NCBI RefSeq assembly: GCF_003201955.1 | Contig: NZ_QJJM01000001.1 | Span: 372,001 to 436,000, forward strand | DNA: 64,000 nt | DNA from: Blastomonas natatoria | GTDB lineage: Bacteria > Pseudomonadota > Alphaproteobacteria > Sphingomonadales > Sphingomonadaceae | Direction: 5' to 3' | Shown: in pieces, positions 37,741 to 46,510 of the stretch | How the letters are laid out: each line of letters begins with the position of its first letter | Position numbering within the stretch: the first letter of the stretch is position 1 | Program-made: the position numbers and the translations under genes | The notes under the pieces: generated by a model | The model's database searches: none | The model's input: the letters and a program-made list of their open reading frames with translations, nothing else | Told to the model about the DNA's origin: nothing

Positions 37741-38487
37741 TCAGCGTGCCCCCAAGGCCTGGATTTCGGTTTCGAGCGCCGGCCAGCCGGTAAACTCCAC
37801 CTTGCGGCCATTGAGGAAGAAGGTCGGGGTGCCCTGGATATCGTCTTCCTTCGTGGCGGTATTGGTGTTGTCTGCCAGCGCGCGAGCGGTGTCGACATTG
37901 GTCAGGCACTGCATCGCCTGATCGCGCGAGATGCCCCGCTGGGCGAAGAAATCGATCAGTCCGGTACCGTCGGCAAGCGCGACGAAGCGCTGGTTGTCGG
38001 GCATGGCGAGCGCGGCTTCGAAACGCTGCTGGCCCATGGCCTGTGCCTTGGTGAAGATATCCGCCTGATTGGCGAGGACCTGCTCGGTCAGCGCGAAATA
38101 GCTTTCATTGGGGCCGCAGCGGGTCAGCATCGACGCGGTCAGATCGAGCGGTTCGCGCACATAATTGCGCATCTCGAAGCTGACCCGGCCGCTCGCAACA
38201 TATTTGTCGCGGATGGTTTCGAAGGCCTGCTCGGCAAATTCGGCGCAATGGCTGCAGGTGAGCGAGGCATATTCGACCAGCTTGATCGGCGCATCGGGAT
38301 TGCCGAGGACATAATAGCCCTTGTCGGTCTTGGTCACCGTCTCGGTCCAGTTCTTGCCGGCAGGTGCAGGGATGGCGGCAATCGGCTCGCCCGAGGTGGC
38401 ACTTTCCGCACCCTTTTCGGCTTCGCCGCTGCAGGCAGCAACGGACAGCATCAGGGGCAGGGCGATCAGGCTGGCAAAACGCTTCAT
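37741..38487 (-). CDS. DsbA-family thiol-disulfide protein, lipoprotein
   Basis: A 248-residue protein starting MKRFASLIAL with a lipobox LSVAAC, so probably lipid-anchored in the envelope. The thioredoxin-like domain holds the CSHC redox site in EYASLTCSHCAEF and a cis-Pro loop in IQGTPTFFLNGR, with a DsbA-type helical insert between. It belongs to the thioredoxin_4/DsbA-like group and is a paralogue of the next gene upstream. Role: oxidation or isomerisation of envelope disulfides. It lies just upstream of smc. Confidence 0.9.
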   Translation of the reverse strand: MKRFASLIALPLMLSVAACSGEAEKGAESATSGEPIAAIPAPAGKNWTETVTKTDKGYYVLGNPDAPIKLVEYASLTCSHCAEFAEQAFETIRDKYVASGRVSFEMRNYVREPLDLTASMLTRCGPNESYFALTEQVLANQADIFTKAQAMGQQRFEAALAMPDNQRFVALADGTGLIDFFAQRGISRDQAMQCLTNVDTARALADNTNTATKEDDIQGTPTFFLNGRKVEFTGWPALETEIQALGAR

Positions 38488-38561
38488 ACAGGCTTGGTCC
38501 TTGTCATCCACAACAGGGGCAGGTTCGACCCGTGCGGGTCAGCAATCTCGAACGGCTCGCT

Positions 38562-39284
38562 CTAGCGGCTGGCCAGCTGCGGTTCCAGACTTTTCCAGTC
38601 ATAGACGTCTGCCAGCAGCTTGCCATTGAGCGTGAAGCTGGGCGTACCCTGAACCTTCACCGTCTCGGTCGCGAACTTGGTCATTGCCAGCACCTTGGCC
38701 TGTTCGGCCTTGTTGGTGAGGCAGGCGTCTATCTGCGCGTTGGTGGCCAGAGGCGAGTGGCGACGCAGCTCGTCGTAAAGGTCAAGGTCGCTTGCAATGC
38801 GCTTGAGCCGGCTGTCATTGTCGCCCTGATACCAGGCGGCCTGGCCTTCACGGCCCAGGCTGCCTGCCTTGCCCAGCCAGGTGCGCTGGCTGGCGAGCAG
38901 GCCCTTGTGGCGACGGAAGAAGCTGCGCGGCTCGCCGCATCGCGCGAGCAGGGCAACGGTCAGATCTACCGGATCGCGCACGAAGTTGCGGACCTCCAGG
39001 CTGGTCTTGCCCTTTGCGATGAAACCATCGGCCAGCGCGGGGTTCGAATCCTGTTCGAATGCCGCACAATGCGGGCAGGTATAGCTCATATATTCCACAA
39101 CCTTCTGCGTGGCTGCGGGATTGCCCTTGACGTGGCCACCGACCTGGCTCTGGCTCACGCGCTCGGACCAGTCGGAAGGTGCGGCGGCCTTTTGCGCCTG
39201 GCCCGGGGCAACGGCGAACAGCGCCGTGGCAGTTGCAAGGGCAAGGGCGGAAAGGGCAGGCAGAAAGCGCAGGGGCGCAGGCAT
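38562..39284 (-). CDS. DsbA-family thiol-disulfide oxidoreductase, exported
   Basis: A 240-residue protein with a cleavable signal peptide (…LFAVAPGQA), a CPHC active site in EYMSYTCPHCAAF and the cis-Pro loop VQGTPSFTLNG. CPHC is the classical DsbA site, so it is probably a periplasmic oxidase, while its neighbour has CSHC. The ATG at 39284 overlaps the dciA stop codon (TGATG); a TTG one codon earlier is less likely. The tandem arrangement suggests duplication. Confidence 0.9.
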   Translation of the reverse strand: MPAPLRFLPALSALALATATALFAVAPGQAQKAAAPSDWSERVSQSQVGGHVKGNPAATQKVVEYMSYTCPHCAAFEQDSNPALADGFIAKGKTSLEVRNFVRDPVDLTVALLARCGEPRSFFRRHKGLLASQRTWLGKAGSLGREGQAAWYQGDNDSRLKRIASDLDLYDELRRHSPLATNAQIDACLTNKAEQAKVLAMTKFATETVKVQGTPSFTLNGKLLADVYDWKSLEPQLASR

Positions 39285-39946
39285 CAATGAACCTCGTCGT
39301 CAGATGGCGGCGCAAACAGGCGCACGGGTTTGAAATTGTCGCTTCTTAGCTGAACCGGGGCTGTCCGGGGAACCCTCGCAGCAGCCTCGCGTGCCTCCTT
39401 TTCCTCGAGGCTGCGCGCCAGCGATTCCAGCACGGTCTGCAATTCGCTATCGGCAATCGGCTTCAGCCCGTCCGCAGGCGCAATGCTGATGGGCTTGAGC
39501 GATGGCGGTGCGGCAGGTCGCGGCTCTGGCCGCCGGGGGGCGGTCAGCGTGCCGTGCCGATAGCGCACCCGGCCAACCGCCGCATAACCGAAGAACCGGT
39601 TTACCCGCTCGATGATCTCGGGCTCGGCATGCTGCATGAAGATCGCGGTCGCGCTCGTCACGACCAGGTGCAGCGTCCCGTCGGCCTTCTTTCCGCGTGC
39701 AAAGGCGATCGATTCGGGGCTGGCCATCGCGGCATAGCGGGGTCCGGCAATCTCGGCCCAGCGGGTGACCAGCGAGCTCTGGATGAAGCCGAACTTGCGA
39801 AAGCTGGTGTCGCCGATGGCGGGGATCAGATCTGCAATGCCGCGCGCCTCGCCGCCGCGCGACCGCCTGTGCGGCGATGCAGGCTGGGCCGGCTTGCGCG
39901 ACCGGGTGGTGACAGGCTTATCGCTTTCCATTTCGCGGGCGACCAT
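39284..39946 (-). CDS. DciA-like DUF721 protein
   Basis: From the ATG at 39946 the product is about 220 residues. The DUF721 domain covers about residues 30-130 (FGFIQSSLVTRWAEIAGPRYAAMASPESI…GTLHLVVTSATAIFMQHAEPEIIERVN). The rest is Pro/Arg-rich and probably disordered. DUF721 proteins such as DciA load the replicative helicase DnaB in many bacteria. An ATG at 39931 is an alternative start. The gene is divergent from mutY with about 14 nt between start codons. Confidence 0.85.
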   Translation of the reverse strand: MVAREMESDKPVTTRSRKPAQPASPHRRSRGGEARGIADLIPAIGDTSFRKFGFIQSSLVTRWAEIAGPRYAAMASPESIAFARGKKADGTLHLVVTSATAIFMQHAEPEIIERVNRFFGYAAVGRVRYRHGTLTAPRRPEPRPAAPPSLKPISIAPADGLKPIADSELQTVLESLARSLEEKEAREAAARVPRTAPVQLRSDNFKPVRLFAPPSDDEVH

Positions 39947-39960
39947 GGCATAGCCGCCCC

Positions 39961-41061
39961 ATGTCCGTCGAGTGTCGCGATGCAATTGTGGATGAACCGG
40001 TCGGCAGCGCCATTTCGTCAGCGCTGCTGGCGCATTACGACGTCCATGCCCGCGATCTGCCCTGGCGGATTTCTCCTGCGGCGCGCAGGGCAGGGGCTGG
40101 CTTGGACCCCTATCGCGTCTGGTTGTCCGAAGTGATGCTGCAGCAGACCACGGTCGCTGCCGTCACCGGCTATTTCCAGCGCTTCACTGACCGCTGGCCG
40201 ACGGTGGAGGCGCTGGCTGCCGCTCCCGAAGAGGATGTGCTCGCCGCCTGGGCAGGGCTCGGCTATTACGCCCGTGCCCGCAATCTGATCGCATGCGCGC
40301 GCGCCGTCGCTGGCGCCCATGGCGGGCAGTTCCCGCAGACAGAGGCTGGCCTGCTTGCGCTGCCGGGCGTGGGTGACTATACCGCTGCGGCCATCGCCGC
40401 GATCGCGTTTGACGAACCCGCTGCTGTCGTCGATGCCAATGTCGAGCGGGTAGTCGCGCGGCTGTTCGCGATTGCTACGCCGCTGCCCGCAGCGCGGCCC
40501 GAAATCCGCACCTGCACCGCCCGGATCACGCCGCGTGAGCGTCCTGGCGATTTTGCCCAGGCCATGATGGACCTGGGGGCCACGATCTGCACGGTGCGCA
40601 ATCCTTCCTGTCTGATATGTCCCCTGGCATCGCATTGCGCGGCAAGGGCCGCGGGCATGGCCGAAGCCTTGCCGATCAAGCCGCCCAGAAAGGCCAAGCC
40701 GCAACGTACGGGTACCGCCTGGTGGATCGAACTGGACGGCCAGGTTCTGCTGGTCCAGCGTCCGGGCAAGGGAATGCTGGGCGGAATGCGCGCGTTGCCC
40801 GATGATGGCTGGTCGGCACGGGCCGATGGCCATGCCGAACCGCCCGTGACCGGCCAGTGGCAGGTCATCGAGGCGGCCGTCGGTCATGTGTTCACGCATT
40901 TTTCGCTTGAGCTCGCATTGGCCCTTTATCGCGGCCCTCAAATCGATAAGGTTGCCATTGAAAACCTGAATGGCATCTGGTGGCCGGTGGAACAAATTGC
41001 GGAAGCGGGGCTTCCAACGCTGTTCGCCAAGGCGGCGACTGTCGCCATTCAGCATCGATAA
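39961..41061 (+). CDS. mutY: A/G-specific adenine glycosylase
   Basis: Removes adenine mispaired with 8-oxoguanine. The 366-residue protein has the catalytic Glu in WLSEVMLQQTTV, the helix-hairpin-helix LPGVGDYTAAAI with the catalytic Asp (VVDANVERV), the four-Cys iron-sulfur loop C-x6-C-x2-C-x5-C (CTVRNPSCLICPLASHC), and a C-terminal NUDIX-like domain that recognises 8-oxoG. It is divergent from the DciA-like gene. Confidence 0.96.
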   Translation: MSVECRDAIVDEPVGSAISSALLAHYDVHARDLPWRISPAARRAGAGLDPYRVWLSEVMLQQTTVAAVTGYFQRFTDRWPTVEALAAAPEEDVLAAWAGLGYYARARNLIACARAVAGAHGGQFPQTEAGLLALPGVGDYTAAAIAAIAFDEPAAVVDANVERVVARLFAIATPLPAARPEIRTCTARITPRERPGDFAQAMMDLGATICTVRNPSCLICPLASHCAARAAGMAEALPIKPPRKAKPQRTGTAWWIELDGQVLLVQRPGKGMLGGMRALPDDGWSARADGHAEPPVTGQWQVIEAAVGHVFTHFSLELALALYRGPQIDKVAIENLNGIWWPVEQIAEAGLPTLFAKAATVAIQHR

Positions 41062-41106
41062 AGCCGGACTGGCCAAGGGCGCAGATCCGATCAACGGGAG
41101 AATTCT

Positions 41107-42405
41107 ATGTCAAAGCTTTTGAGCCAGATGCCGCAGATGAGCCGCCGTCACCTGCTGGGCTCGGCGGGTCTGCTCGGCCTGTTTGCCGCGATGCCGGGAT
41201 ATGCCCGTGCGATGGCTGCTGGTGATTTCGGCCTGATCCGCAAGCAGGTGGAAGACTATGTCGCGACCAGGAAGGTGGCGGGCATGCTGGTGTCGCTCGG
41301 CTTCGGCGCGCAGCCTGCTGCGCTGATCGGCGCGGGCAATCTGGCGCTCGACATTCCGACCCCGGTCGATGCGGATTCGCTGTGGCGAGTCTATTCGATG
41401 ACCAAGCCGATCACCGGCATGGCCGCGATGATGCTGGTCGATCAGGGCAAGCTAAAGCTCGATCAGCCGATCGCCGATTTCATCCCCGAATTCGCGCAGA
41501 TGAAGGTGCTTACCGATCCTGCCAAGAATCTCGAATCGGTGCCGGCCAGGACGCTGATCACGCCGCGGCACCTGATGACCCACACTGCGGGGCTGGGCTA
41601 TAACATCATTACCAAGGGGCCGCTGCTCGAGGAATATAACAAGCTCGGCATCAATCCTGCCGCAGTCAGCAAGACGCCGATACCCGGTTTCCCGATGCCC
41701 GCGCCCACCCCGGCAATCGACGAGTTCGCACGCCGCGTCGCGTCGCTGCCGTTGATCGCCGAACCCGGCACCGTCTGGAGCTATTCGATTGGCCTCGATC
41801 TGCTCGGCTATGTCATCCAGATTGCATCGGGCATGGAATTCGGCGCGTTTCTGAAGAAGAACATGTTCGATCCGCTGGGCATGACGAGCAGCTACTTCAC
41901 CGTGCCGCAAACCGCGGTGCCCCGGCTCAGCACCAATTATGCGCCCTTTGCCGGCGCGCTGATCCCGATCGACCCGGCGCAGGACAGCATCTTCACAGTG
42001 CCGCCGGCCTTCCCGTTCGGCGGGGCAGGGCTGGTCAGCAGTGCGGCCGATTATGATCGCTTCCTTGCCATGCTTGTCGGCAAGGGGCAGTTGAACGGCA
42101 CCCGCATCATGTCTGAACAGGCCGCGCTGATGGGGATGTCGAACCTGTTGCCGCCGGGCGTCGAAACCAAGGGCACCATGGCGGACGGATCGGGCTTCGG
42201 CGCGGGCGGCCGGGTGGGGCTGGGCAATGATAAGGGGCCGGTCGGCACATATGGCTGGGGCGGCGCAGCCGGAACCGTGGCCTTTGTCGATCATGTCCGC
42301 GGTATCCGCGCATCGGGCTATACCCAGTACATGCCTTCCGACACCTATCCCTTCCAGCGTGAGTTCCCCAAGATGATCGCCGAACAGCTTCAGGCGATGG
42401 GTTGA
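41107..42405 (+). CDS. Serine hydrolase of the beta-lactamase/class C PBP family, exported
   Basis: A 432-residue protein whose N-terminus contains MSRRHLLGSAGLLGLFAAMPGYARA, a probable twin-arginine signal. The serine-beta-lactamase fold shows the S-x-x-K catalytic motif in YSMTKP and the Tyr motif in WSYSIGLD. GGGAGA lies 6 nt before the ATG. Family members include esterases, D-aminopeptidases and carboxypeptidases; the substrate cannot be told, and there is no reason to call it an antibiotic beta-lactamase. It is followed 22 nt later by nudC. Confidence 0.88.
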   Translation: MSKLLSQMPQMSRRHLLGSAGLLGLFAAMPGYARAMAAGDFGLIRKQVEDYVATRKVAGMLVSLGFGAQPAALIGAGNLALDIPTPVDADSLWRVYSMTKPITGMAAMMLVDQGKLKLDQPIADFIPEFAQMKVLTDPAKNLESVPARTLITPRHLMTHTAGLGYNIITKGPLLEEYNKLGINPAAVSKTPIPGFPMPAPTPAIDEFARRVASLPLIAEPGTVWSYSIGLDLLGYVIQIASGMEFGAFLKKNMFDPLGMTSSYFTVPQTAVPRLSTNYAPFAGALIPIDPAQDSIFTVPPAFPFGGAGLVSSAADYDRFLAMLVGKGQLNGTRIMSEQAALMGMSNLLPPGVETKGTMADGSGFGAGGRVGLGNDKGPVGTYGWGGAAGTVAFVDHVRGIRASGYTQYMPSDTYPFQREFPKMIAEQLQAMG

Positions 42406-42427
42406 GCGAAGACCCGGGGGCATTCAC

Positions 42428-43312
42428 ATGAGTCTGTCGCTCATCGCTCCGGCGCTGACTGGAAACCGCATCGACCGTGCCGATCAGGTGCGGGTCGATG
42501 CAGACCGGCTGGCCGGATACATGAATTGGAAGGCCCGGCTGCTCAGCCTCAACGGGCTGGAGCCAGAGGTCGATTTCGAAGGAAGGCTCGTCTGGCGAAG
42601 CCTGGCCGATGCCGCTCCGGACAGCGAGCTGATCTTCCTGGGCCTGATCGACGAGAAGGCCCATTTTGCCGAGCTCAAGCCAGGCGAAAGGGGTTCGGGC
42701 CTGCACTATAACCCGCGCGTCTGGCAGATGCTGGCTGGCTTGCCCGGCGACGAGCTGGCGCTCTATGGCGGCGCACGAACGCTAGTCGACTGGCATGCCC
42801 GGCATCGTTTCTGTTCGCTGTGCGGCGTGGGCAGCGCGATGAGCAAGGGCGGCTGGTCGCGCACCTGTACCGGTTGCGGAGCGGAGCATTTTCCGCGCGT
42901 CGATCCGGTCACGATCATGCTCTCGGAATATCAGGGCAAGGTGCTGCTCGGTCGCCAGCCGCGCTTTCCGCCGCGCCGATTCTCCGCGCTCGCAGGTTTT
43001 GTCGAGCCGGGCGAAAGCATCGAGGAGGCGGTCGCGCGCGAGCTTTGGGAAGAGGCCGGTGTGCGCGTGAAGAATGTGCGCTATCTCGCCAGCCAGCCCT
43101 GGCCTTTCCCCTCATCGCTGATGATTGCTTGCACCAGCGAGGCGCTGAGCGACGAGCTGACGCTCGACACCACGGAAATCGAGGAAGCCGGCTGGTTCAG
43201 TGCGGATGAAGTCCGCGCCGCCATGGCAGGAGACGAAAGTGCCCCCTTCATCGCGCCGCCGCCGTTTGCGATTGCGCACGATCTGCTGAAACACTGGCTT
43301 TCCCAGCAATAG
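42428..43312 (+). CDS. nudC: NAD+ diphosphatase (NudC)
   Basis: A Nudix hydrolase that splits NAD(H) and removes NAD caps from RNA. The 294-residue protein has a central zinc ribbon (CSLCG…CTGCG) and the Nudix box GFVEPGESIEEAVARELWEEAGV, followed by SQPWPFPSSLMI, the SQPWPFPxS motif that separates NudC from other Nudix proteins. It is probably co-transcribed with the serine hydrolase. A tRNA-Gly gene follows. Confidence 0.95.
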   Translation: MSLSLIAPALTGNRIDRADQVRVDADRLAGYMNWKARLLSLNGLEPEVDFEGRLVWRSLADAAPDSELIFLGLIDEKAHFAELKPGERGSGLHYNPRVWQMLAGLPGDELALYGGARTLVDWHARHRFCSLCGVGSAMSKGGWSRTCTGCGAEHFPRVDPVTIMLSEYQGKVLLGRQPRFPPRRFSALAGFVEPGESIEEAVARELWEEAGVRVKNVRYLASQPWPFPSSLMIACTSEALSDELTLDTTEIEEAGWFSADEVRAAMAGDESAPFIAPPPFAIAHDLLKHWLSQQ

Positions 43313-43405
43313 GGCCGCAGACTGTCGTTGGCGAATAAAGCAGATATTGACGCGCCCCGCGTCCGGTGGCATGTGCGCCGGACCACGCCGATGCGGCGCA
43401 AGTGC

Positions 43406-43479
<74 letters not shown>

Positions 43480-43675
43480 GGGTCTCATTGTCAGACCGGA
43501 CAGCACCCAGTTTTTAGCTGGTTTCCAGTGTTTCTCGAGTTGCCTTACCTGGCACCCGGTCTTCGAGAAAATGTCGATAAATCTATCGCATAGGGCCGCC
43601 GATTCTGTCCCGACATCGGAAAACGCGCCATTGCGCTGGTTGTGGAGTGGTCACCGGAGGCAGCCGCTGGGTGGA

Positions 43676-44182
43676 TCAGCCTTTGAGCGGGACCACAAGC
43701 CCGGCAATCACCAATTCGGCGCGATCCGCGATGGCGGCGATGTTCTGGTTCAGACGGCCTGCCATGTCGCGGAACTGGCGGGCCAGGGCATTGTCGGGAA
43801 CGATGCCCATCCCAACTTCATTGCTCACCAGAATGATCGGCGACGGGGCACTCGCAAGCGCATCTGTCAGACGTTGCGACGCTGCGGTGAAATCGGTCCC
43901 GCTCAGCAGCAGATTGCTCGTCCACAATGTCAGGCAATCGACGAGCAGTACCCGACTTGTGCCTGCTTCGCGTGCGATGGCTTCCGGCAGATCGACGGGG
44001 CATTCGACGGTGTGCCAGCGCGGTCCGCGATCCTTCTGGTGACGGGCGATCCGGTCCGCCATCTCGTCATCAAAGGCCTGCGCGGTCGCCAGATAGACAA
44101 GTTCGCCCTCATGGCTTTCGGCCAGGGATTGCGCTCGCGCGCTCTTGCCCGAGCGCGCGCCGCCCGTGATGAATGTCAGCAC
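43676..44182 (-). CDS. cobU: Adenosylcobinamide kinase / adenosylcobinamide-phosphate guanylyltransferase
   Basis: Phosphorylates adenosylcobinamide and activates it with GTP before lower-ligand attachment. The GTG at 44182 gives a 168-residue protein that opens at once with the P-loop LTFITGGARSGKS, as CobU should; the open frame upstream of this lies opposite the B12 riboswitch and is not protein-like. Later motifs are VYLATAQAFDDEMADRIARHQKDR, VDCLTLW and VSNEVGMGIVP. It is divergent from the plus-strand cob operon that encodes the next steps (cobT, cobS). Confidence 0.93.
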   Translation of the reverse strand: MLTFITGGARSGKSARAQSLAESHEGELVYLATAQAFDDEMADRIARHQKDRGPRWHTVECPVDLPEAIAREAGTSRVLLVDCLTLWTSNLLLSGTDFTAASQRLTDALASAPSPIILVSNEVGMGIVPDNALARQFRDMAGRLNQNIAAIADRAELVIAGLVVPLKG

Positions 44183-44200
44183 CGCATCCGTCCATTTCCC

Positions 44201-44227
44201 TTGCAAAGCGTTTTCACTCGCAATAAT
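44201..44227 (+). promoter_or_regulatory. Possible promoter of the riboswitch-btuB transcript
   Basis: TTGCAA (44201-44206) and AATAAT (44222-44227) are spaced by 15 nt and would start transcription a few bases before the riboswitch aptamer. The spacing is shorter than the ideal 17, so the call is weak; it rests mainly on position. Confidence 0.3.
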
Positions 44228-44239
44228 GCGGCGAAGCGA

Positions 44240-44414
44240 CAGGTTCCCAGAGATGGGATTAATAGGGAACGCGGAAGCAGGGTAAAGCCCTGTAATCCGC
44301 GGCTGTCCCCGCAACTGTGACCGGATAGCGGTCGCTCCTTATGCCACTGGGTGCCATGCACCTGGGAAGGTGGAGCGCTCGTGACGACCCGGGAGCCAGG
44401 AGACCTGCCTGACG
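44240..44414 (+). promoter_or_regulatory. Cobalamin (AdoCbl-type) riboswitch
   Basis: The aptamer's conserved blocks appear in order: GGTTCCCAGAGATGGGATTA at the start, the GCTGTCCCCGCAACTGTGAC segment at about 44302-44321, and the B12-box AGCCAGGAGACCTGCC at 44394-44409. It is on the plus strand directly upstream of btuB, so cobalamin should switch off the btuB-cob operon. A hairpin that can hide the btuB ribosome-binding site lies downstream at 44543-44563. Confidence 0.93.
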
Positions 44415-44542
44415 CGGTCGGTCCTTTGCGCGGACGGGGTGTTCAGCGTGATCGAGGTTCATCCTCGCGTGACGACATCGGTCGGGGTTCGCGCGTGGGT
44501 GACATGCCTGCGACAGCTGTGTCGTGCCATCGGCGCGCGTGC

Positions 44543-44563
44543 CCCCTTGTTGTTTGACAGGGG
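44543..44563 (+). promoter_or_regulatory. Putative SD-sequestering hairpin before btuB
   Basis: CCCCT (44543-44547) can pair with AGGGG (44559-44563), which is the btuB Shine-Dalgarno sequence 6 nt before the ATG. It would be the translational output stage of the riboswitch. The stem is only 5 bp with an 11-nt loop, so the structure needs support. Confidence 0.45.
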
Positions 44564-44569
44564 ATAGAC

Positions 44570-46510
44570 ATGCCTGCTCCAATTCTGAAAGTTACCATTT
44601 CCGCGTCTGCGTTCTGCGGCAGCCTTTCCGCTGCCGCGATGGCGCAGGACACGCTTGCCGAGGCAAGCCAACGCGAACCGGTGATCGTCGTCACCGCCAA
44701 CCGCACCGCACAGCCGATCGAGCGCGTCGGCCAGTCGATCACCGTCATCGATTCCGCCGAGATCGAGCGGCGGCAGACTCAGGCGGTCGCCGACATTCTG
44801 CGCACCGTCCCCGGTGTCAGCATCACCCGTAACGGCGGCGTGGGCACATCGACATCGGTATTCATCCGCGGCGCGGAAAGCGACCAGACGGTGGCTCTGG
44901 TCGATGGCATCAAGCTCAACGACCCGTCTTCGCCCGGCGGCGGGTTCAACTTCGGCAACCTGCTGATCGGCAATATCGAGCGGATCGAAGTGCTGCGCGG
45001 CCCTTCTTCCGTGCTCTGGGGCAGCCAGGCAATCGGCGGGGTGATCAACATGATTACCCGCCAGCCGACCGAAGACTTGAGCGTCAACCTGAGGGGTGAA
45101 TATGGCTATCGCGATACCGGCCAGCTGGTCGGCAATATTGCGGGCAAGGCCGGCCCGCTTTCGGCGAGTGTCGGCGGGGGCTATTTCCGCACCGATGGCA
45201 TCTCGGCATTCAGCGAAGCGCGCGGCGGCGTCGAGAAGGACGGTTACGAGAATTACGGCGCCAACGCCAATTTCAACCTGGCCCTGAGCGATGCGATCTC
45301 GGTCGACGCACGCGGCTGGTATTCCGAAGGTCGGGTGAACATAGATGGGTTCCCGCCGCCGAGCTTTGCATTTGGCGATGTGAACGAGGAATCGCGCACC
45401 CGCGAATTCGTCGGCTATACCGGCGTGAATGCGGCATTTTTCGATGGTCGTTTCCGCAACCGTCTGGGCTATGCCTATACCGATACGCGCCGCCGCAATA
45501 TCGCGCTGGATGGCGCGCCGGCCGAGACGTTTGTCGGCCATGGCCGCAACGAGCGTATCGAGTATCAGGGCATTTTCGATATCGCCGAGGGCTGGCAGCT
45601 GACCGGCGGGCTGGAGCGTGAGACCTCGCGCTTTTCGAGCAGCAGCTTCGGCGCTGCGCCCTCGATCGGGCGCGCGCGGATCGACAGCGTCTATGCCCAG
45701 ATCGTCGCCACCCCGTTCACCGGCCTGACGCTCACCGGCGGGGTGCGGCATGACGATCACAACCGGTTCGGCGGAGCAACGACCTTTGGCGCCAGCGGCG
45801 TCTACGCGAACAGCCAGACCGGGACGACCCTGCGCGCCAGCTATGCCGAAGGGTTCAAGGCACCCTCGCTGTTCCAGCTGCAGAGCGATTTCGGCAACCA
45901 GCTGTTGCAGCCGGAACGGTCGAAAGGCTGGGACGCTGGCATCACGCAGGATATGGTCGACGGAAGGTTGCAGGCCAGCGCCACCTATTTCCGCCGCACA
46001 TCCGATGACCTGATCATCTTCATCTCGTGCCCGCTGCCGCGCACCGGCATCTGCGCGGGCCGTCCTTCGGGCACCTATGACAATGTCTCAAGGGCGCGCG
46101 CGGAAGGGGTCGAGATCGGCCTGATGATGCAGCCGGTCGATGCACTCCGGCTGCAGGCCAACTATACCTATACCGACGCCACCAACCGCTCGCCCGGCAA
46201 TGCCAATTTCGGACGCCAGCTGGTCCGCCGTCCGCAGCACAGCGTGACCGCCCTGATCGACTATCGCTGGAGCTTCGGGCTGGAGACCGGAGTCACGCTG
46301 ACCCATGTCGGCGCGAATTTCGACAATGCCAATAACAGCCGCAAGGTCGAAGGCTATGTGCTGGCGGACCTGCGCGCCTCGTTCCCGCTGACCGACCGCG
46401 TAGAAATCTATGGGCGCGTCGAGAACCTTTTCGACGAACGTTATGAAACGGTGTTCCGCTATGGTTCGCCCGGCCGTGCGGGCTATGCCGGCGTGCGGCT
46501 GACCTATTGA
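44570..46510 (+). CDS. btuB: TonB-dependent vitamin B12 receptor
   Basis: An outer-membrane beta-barrel that imports cobalamins or cobinamides using TonB energy. The 646-residue protein has a signal peptide to about residue 25 (…AAAMAQ), a TonB-box-like EPVIVVTANR stretch, a plug domain (VLRGPSSVLWGSQAIGGVINMITR), and a barrel ending in an aromatic Tyr (GVRLTY) as expected. Directly downstream of a B12 riboswitch and in front of the cob genes, its identity as BtuB is firm. Its stop codon overlaps the next start. Confidence 0.95.
   Translation: MPAPILKVTISASAFCGSLSAAAMAQDTLAEASQREPVIVVTANRTAQPIERVGQSITVIDSAEIERRQTQAVADILRTVPGVSITRNGGVGTSTSVFIRGAESDQTVALVDGIKLNDPSSPGGGFNFGNLLIGNIERIEVLRGPSSVLWGSQAIGGVINMITRQPTEDLSVNLRGEYGYRDTGQLVGNIAGKAGPLSASVGGGYFRTDGISAFSEARGGVEKDGYENYGANANFNLALSDAISVDARGWYSEGRVNIDGFPPPSFAFGDVNEESRTREFVGYTGVNAAFFDGRFRNRLGYAYTDTRRRNIALDGAPAETFVGHGRNERIEYQGIFDIAEGWQLTGGLERETSRFSSSSFGAAPSIGRARIDSVYAQIVATPFTGLTLTGGVRHDDHNRFGGATTFGASGVYANSQTGTTLRASYAEGFKAPSLFQLQSDFGNQLLQPERSKGWDAGITQDMVDGRLQASATYFRRTSDDLIIFISCPLPRTGICAGRPSGTYDNVSRARAEGVEIGLMMQPVDALRLQANYTYTDATNRSPGNANFGRQLVRRPQHSVTALIDYRWSFGLETGVTLTHVGANFDNANNSRKVEGYVLADLRASFPLTDRVEIYGRVENLFDERYETVFRYGSPGRAGYAGVRLTY

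Noticed and set aside
35105-37921. A 938-codon plus-strand open frame
   Set aside because: Antisense to smc; Cys/Arg/Gly-rich and with no recognisable domain.
41107-42405. Antibiotic-resistance beta-lactamase
   Set aside because: The S-x-x-K and Tyr motifs show only the wider serine beta-lactamase/PBP fold. Size, context and motifs do not point to a true beta-lactamase.
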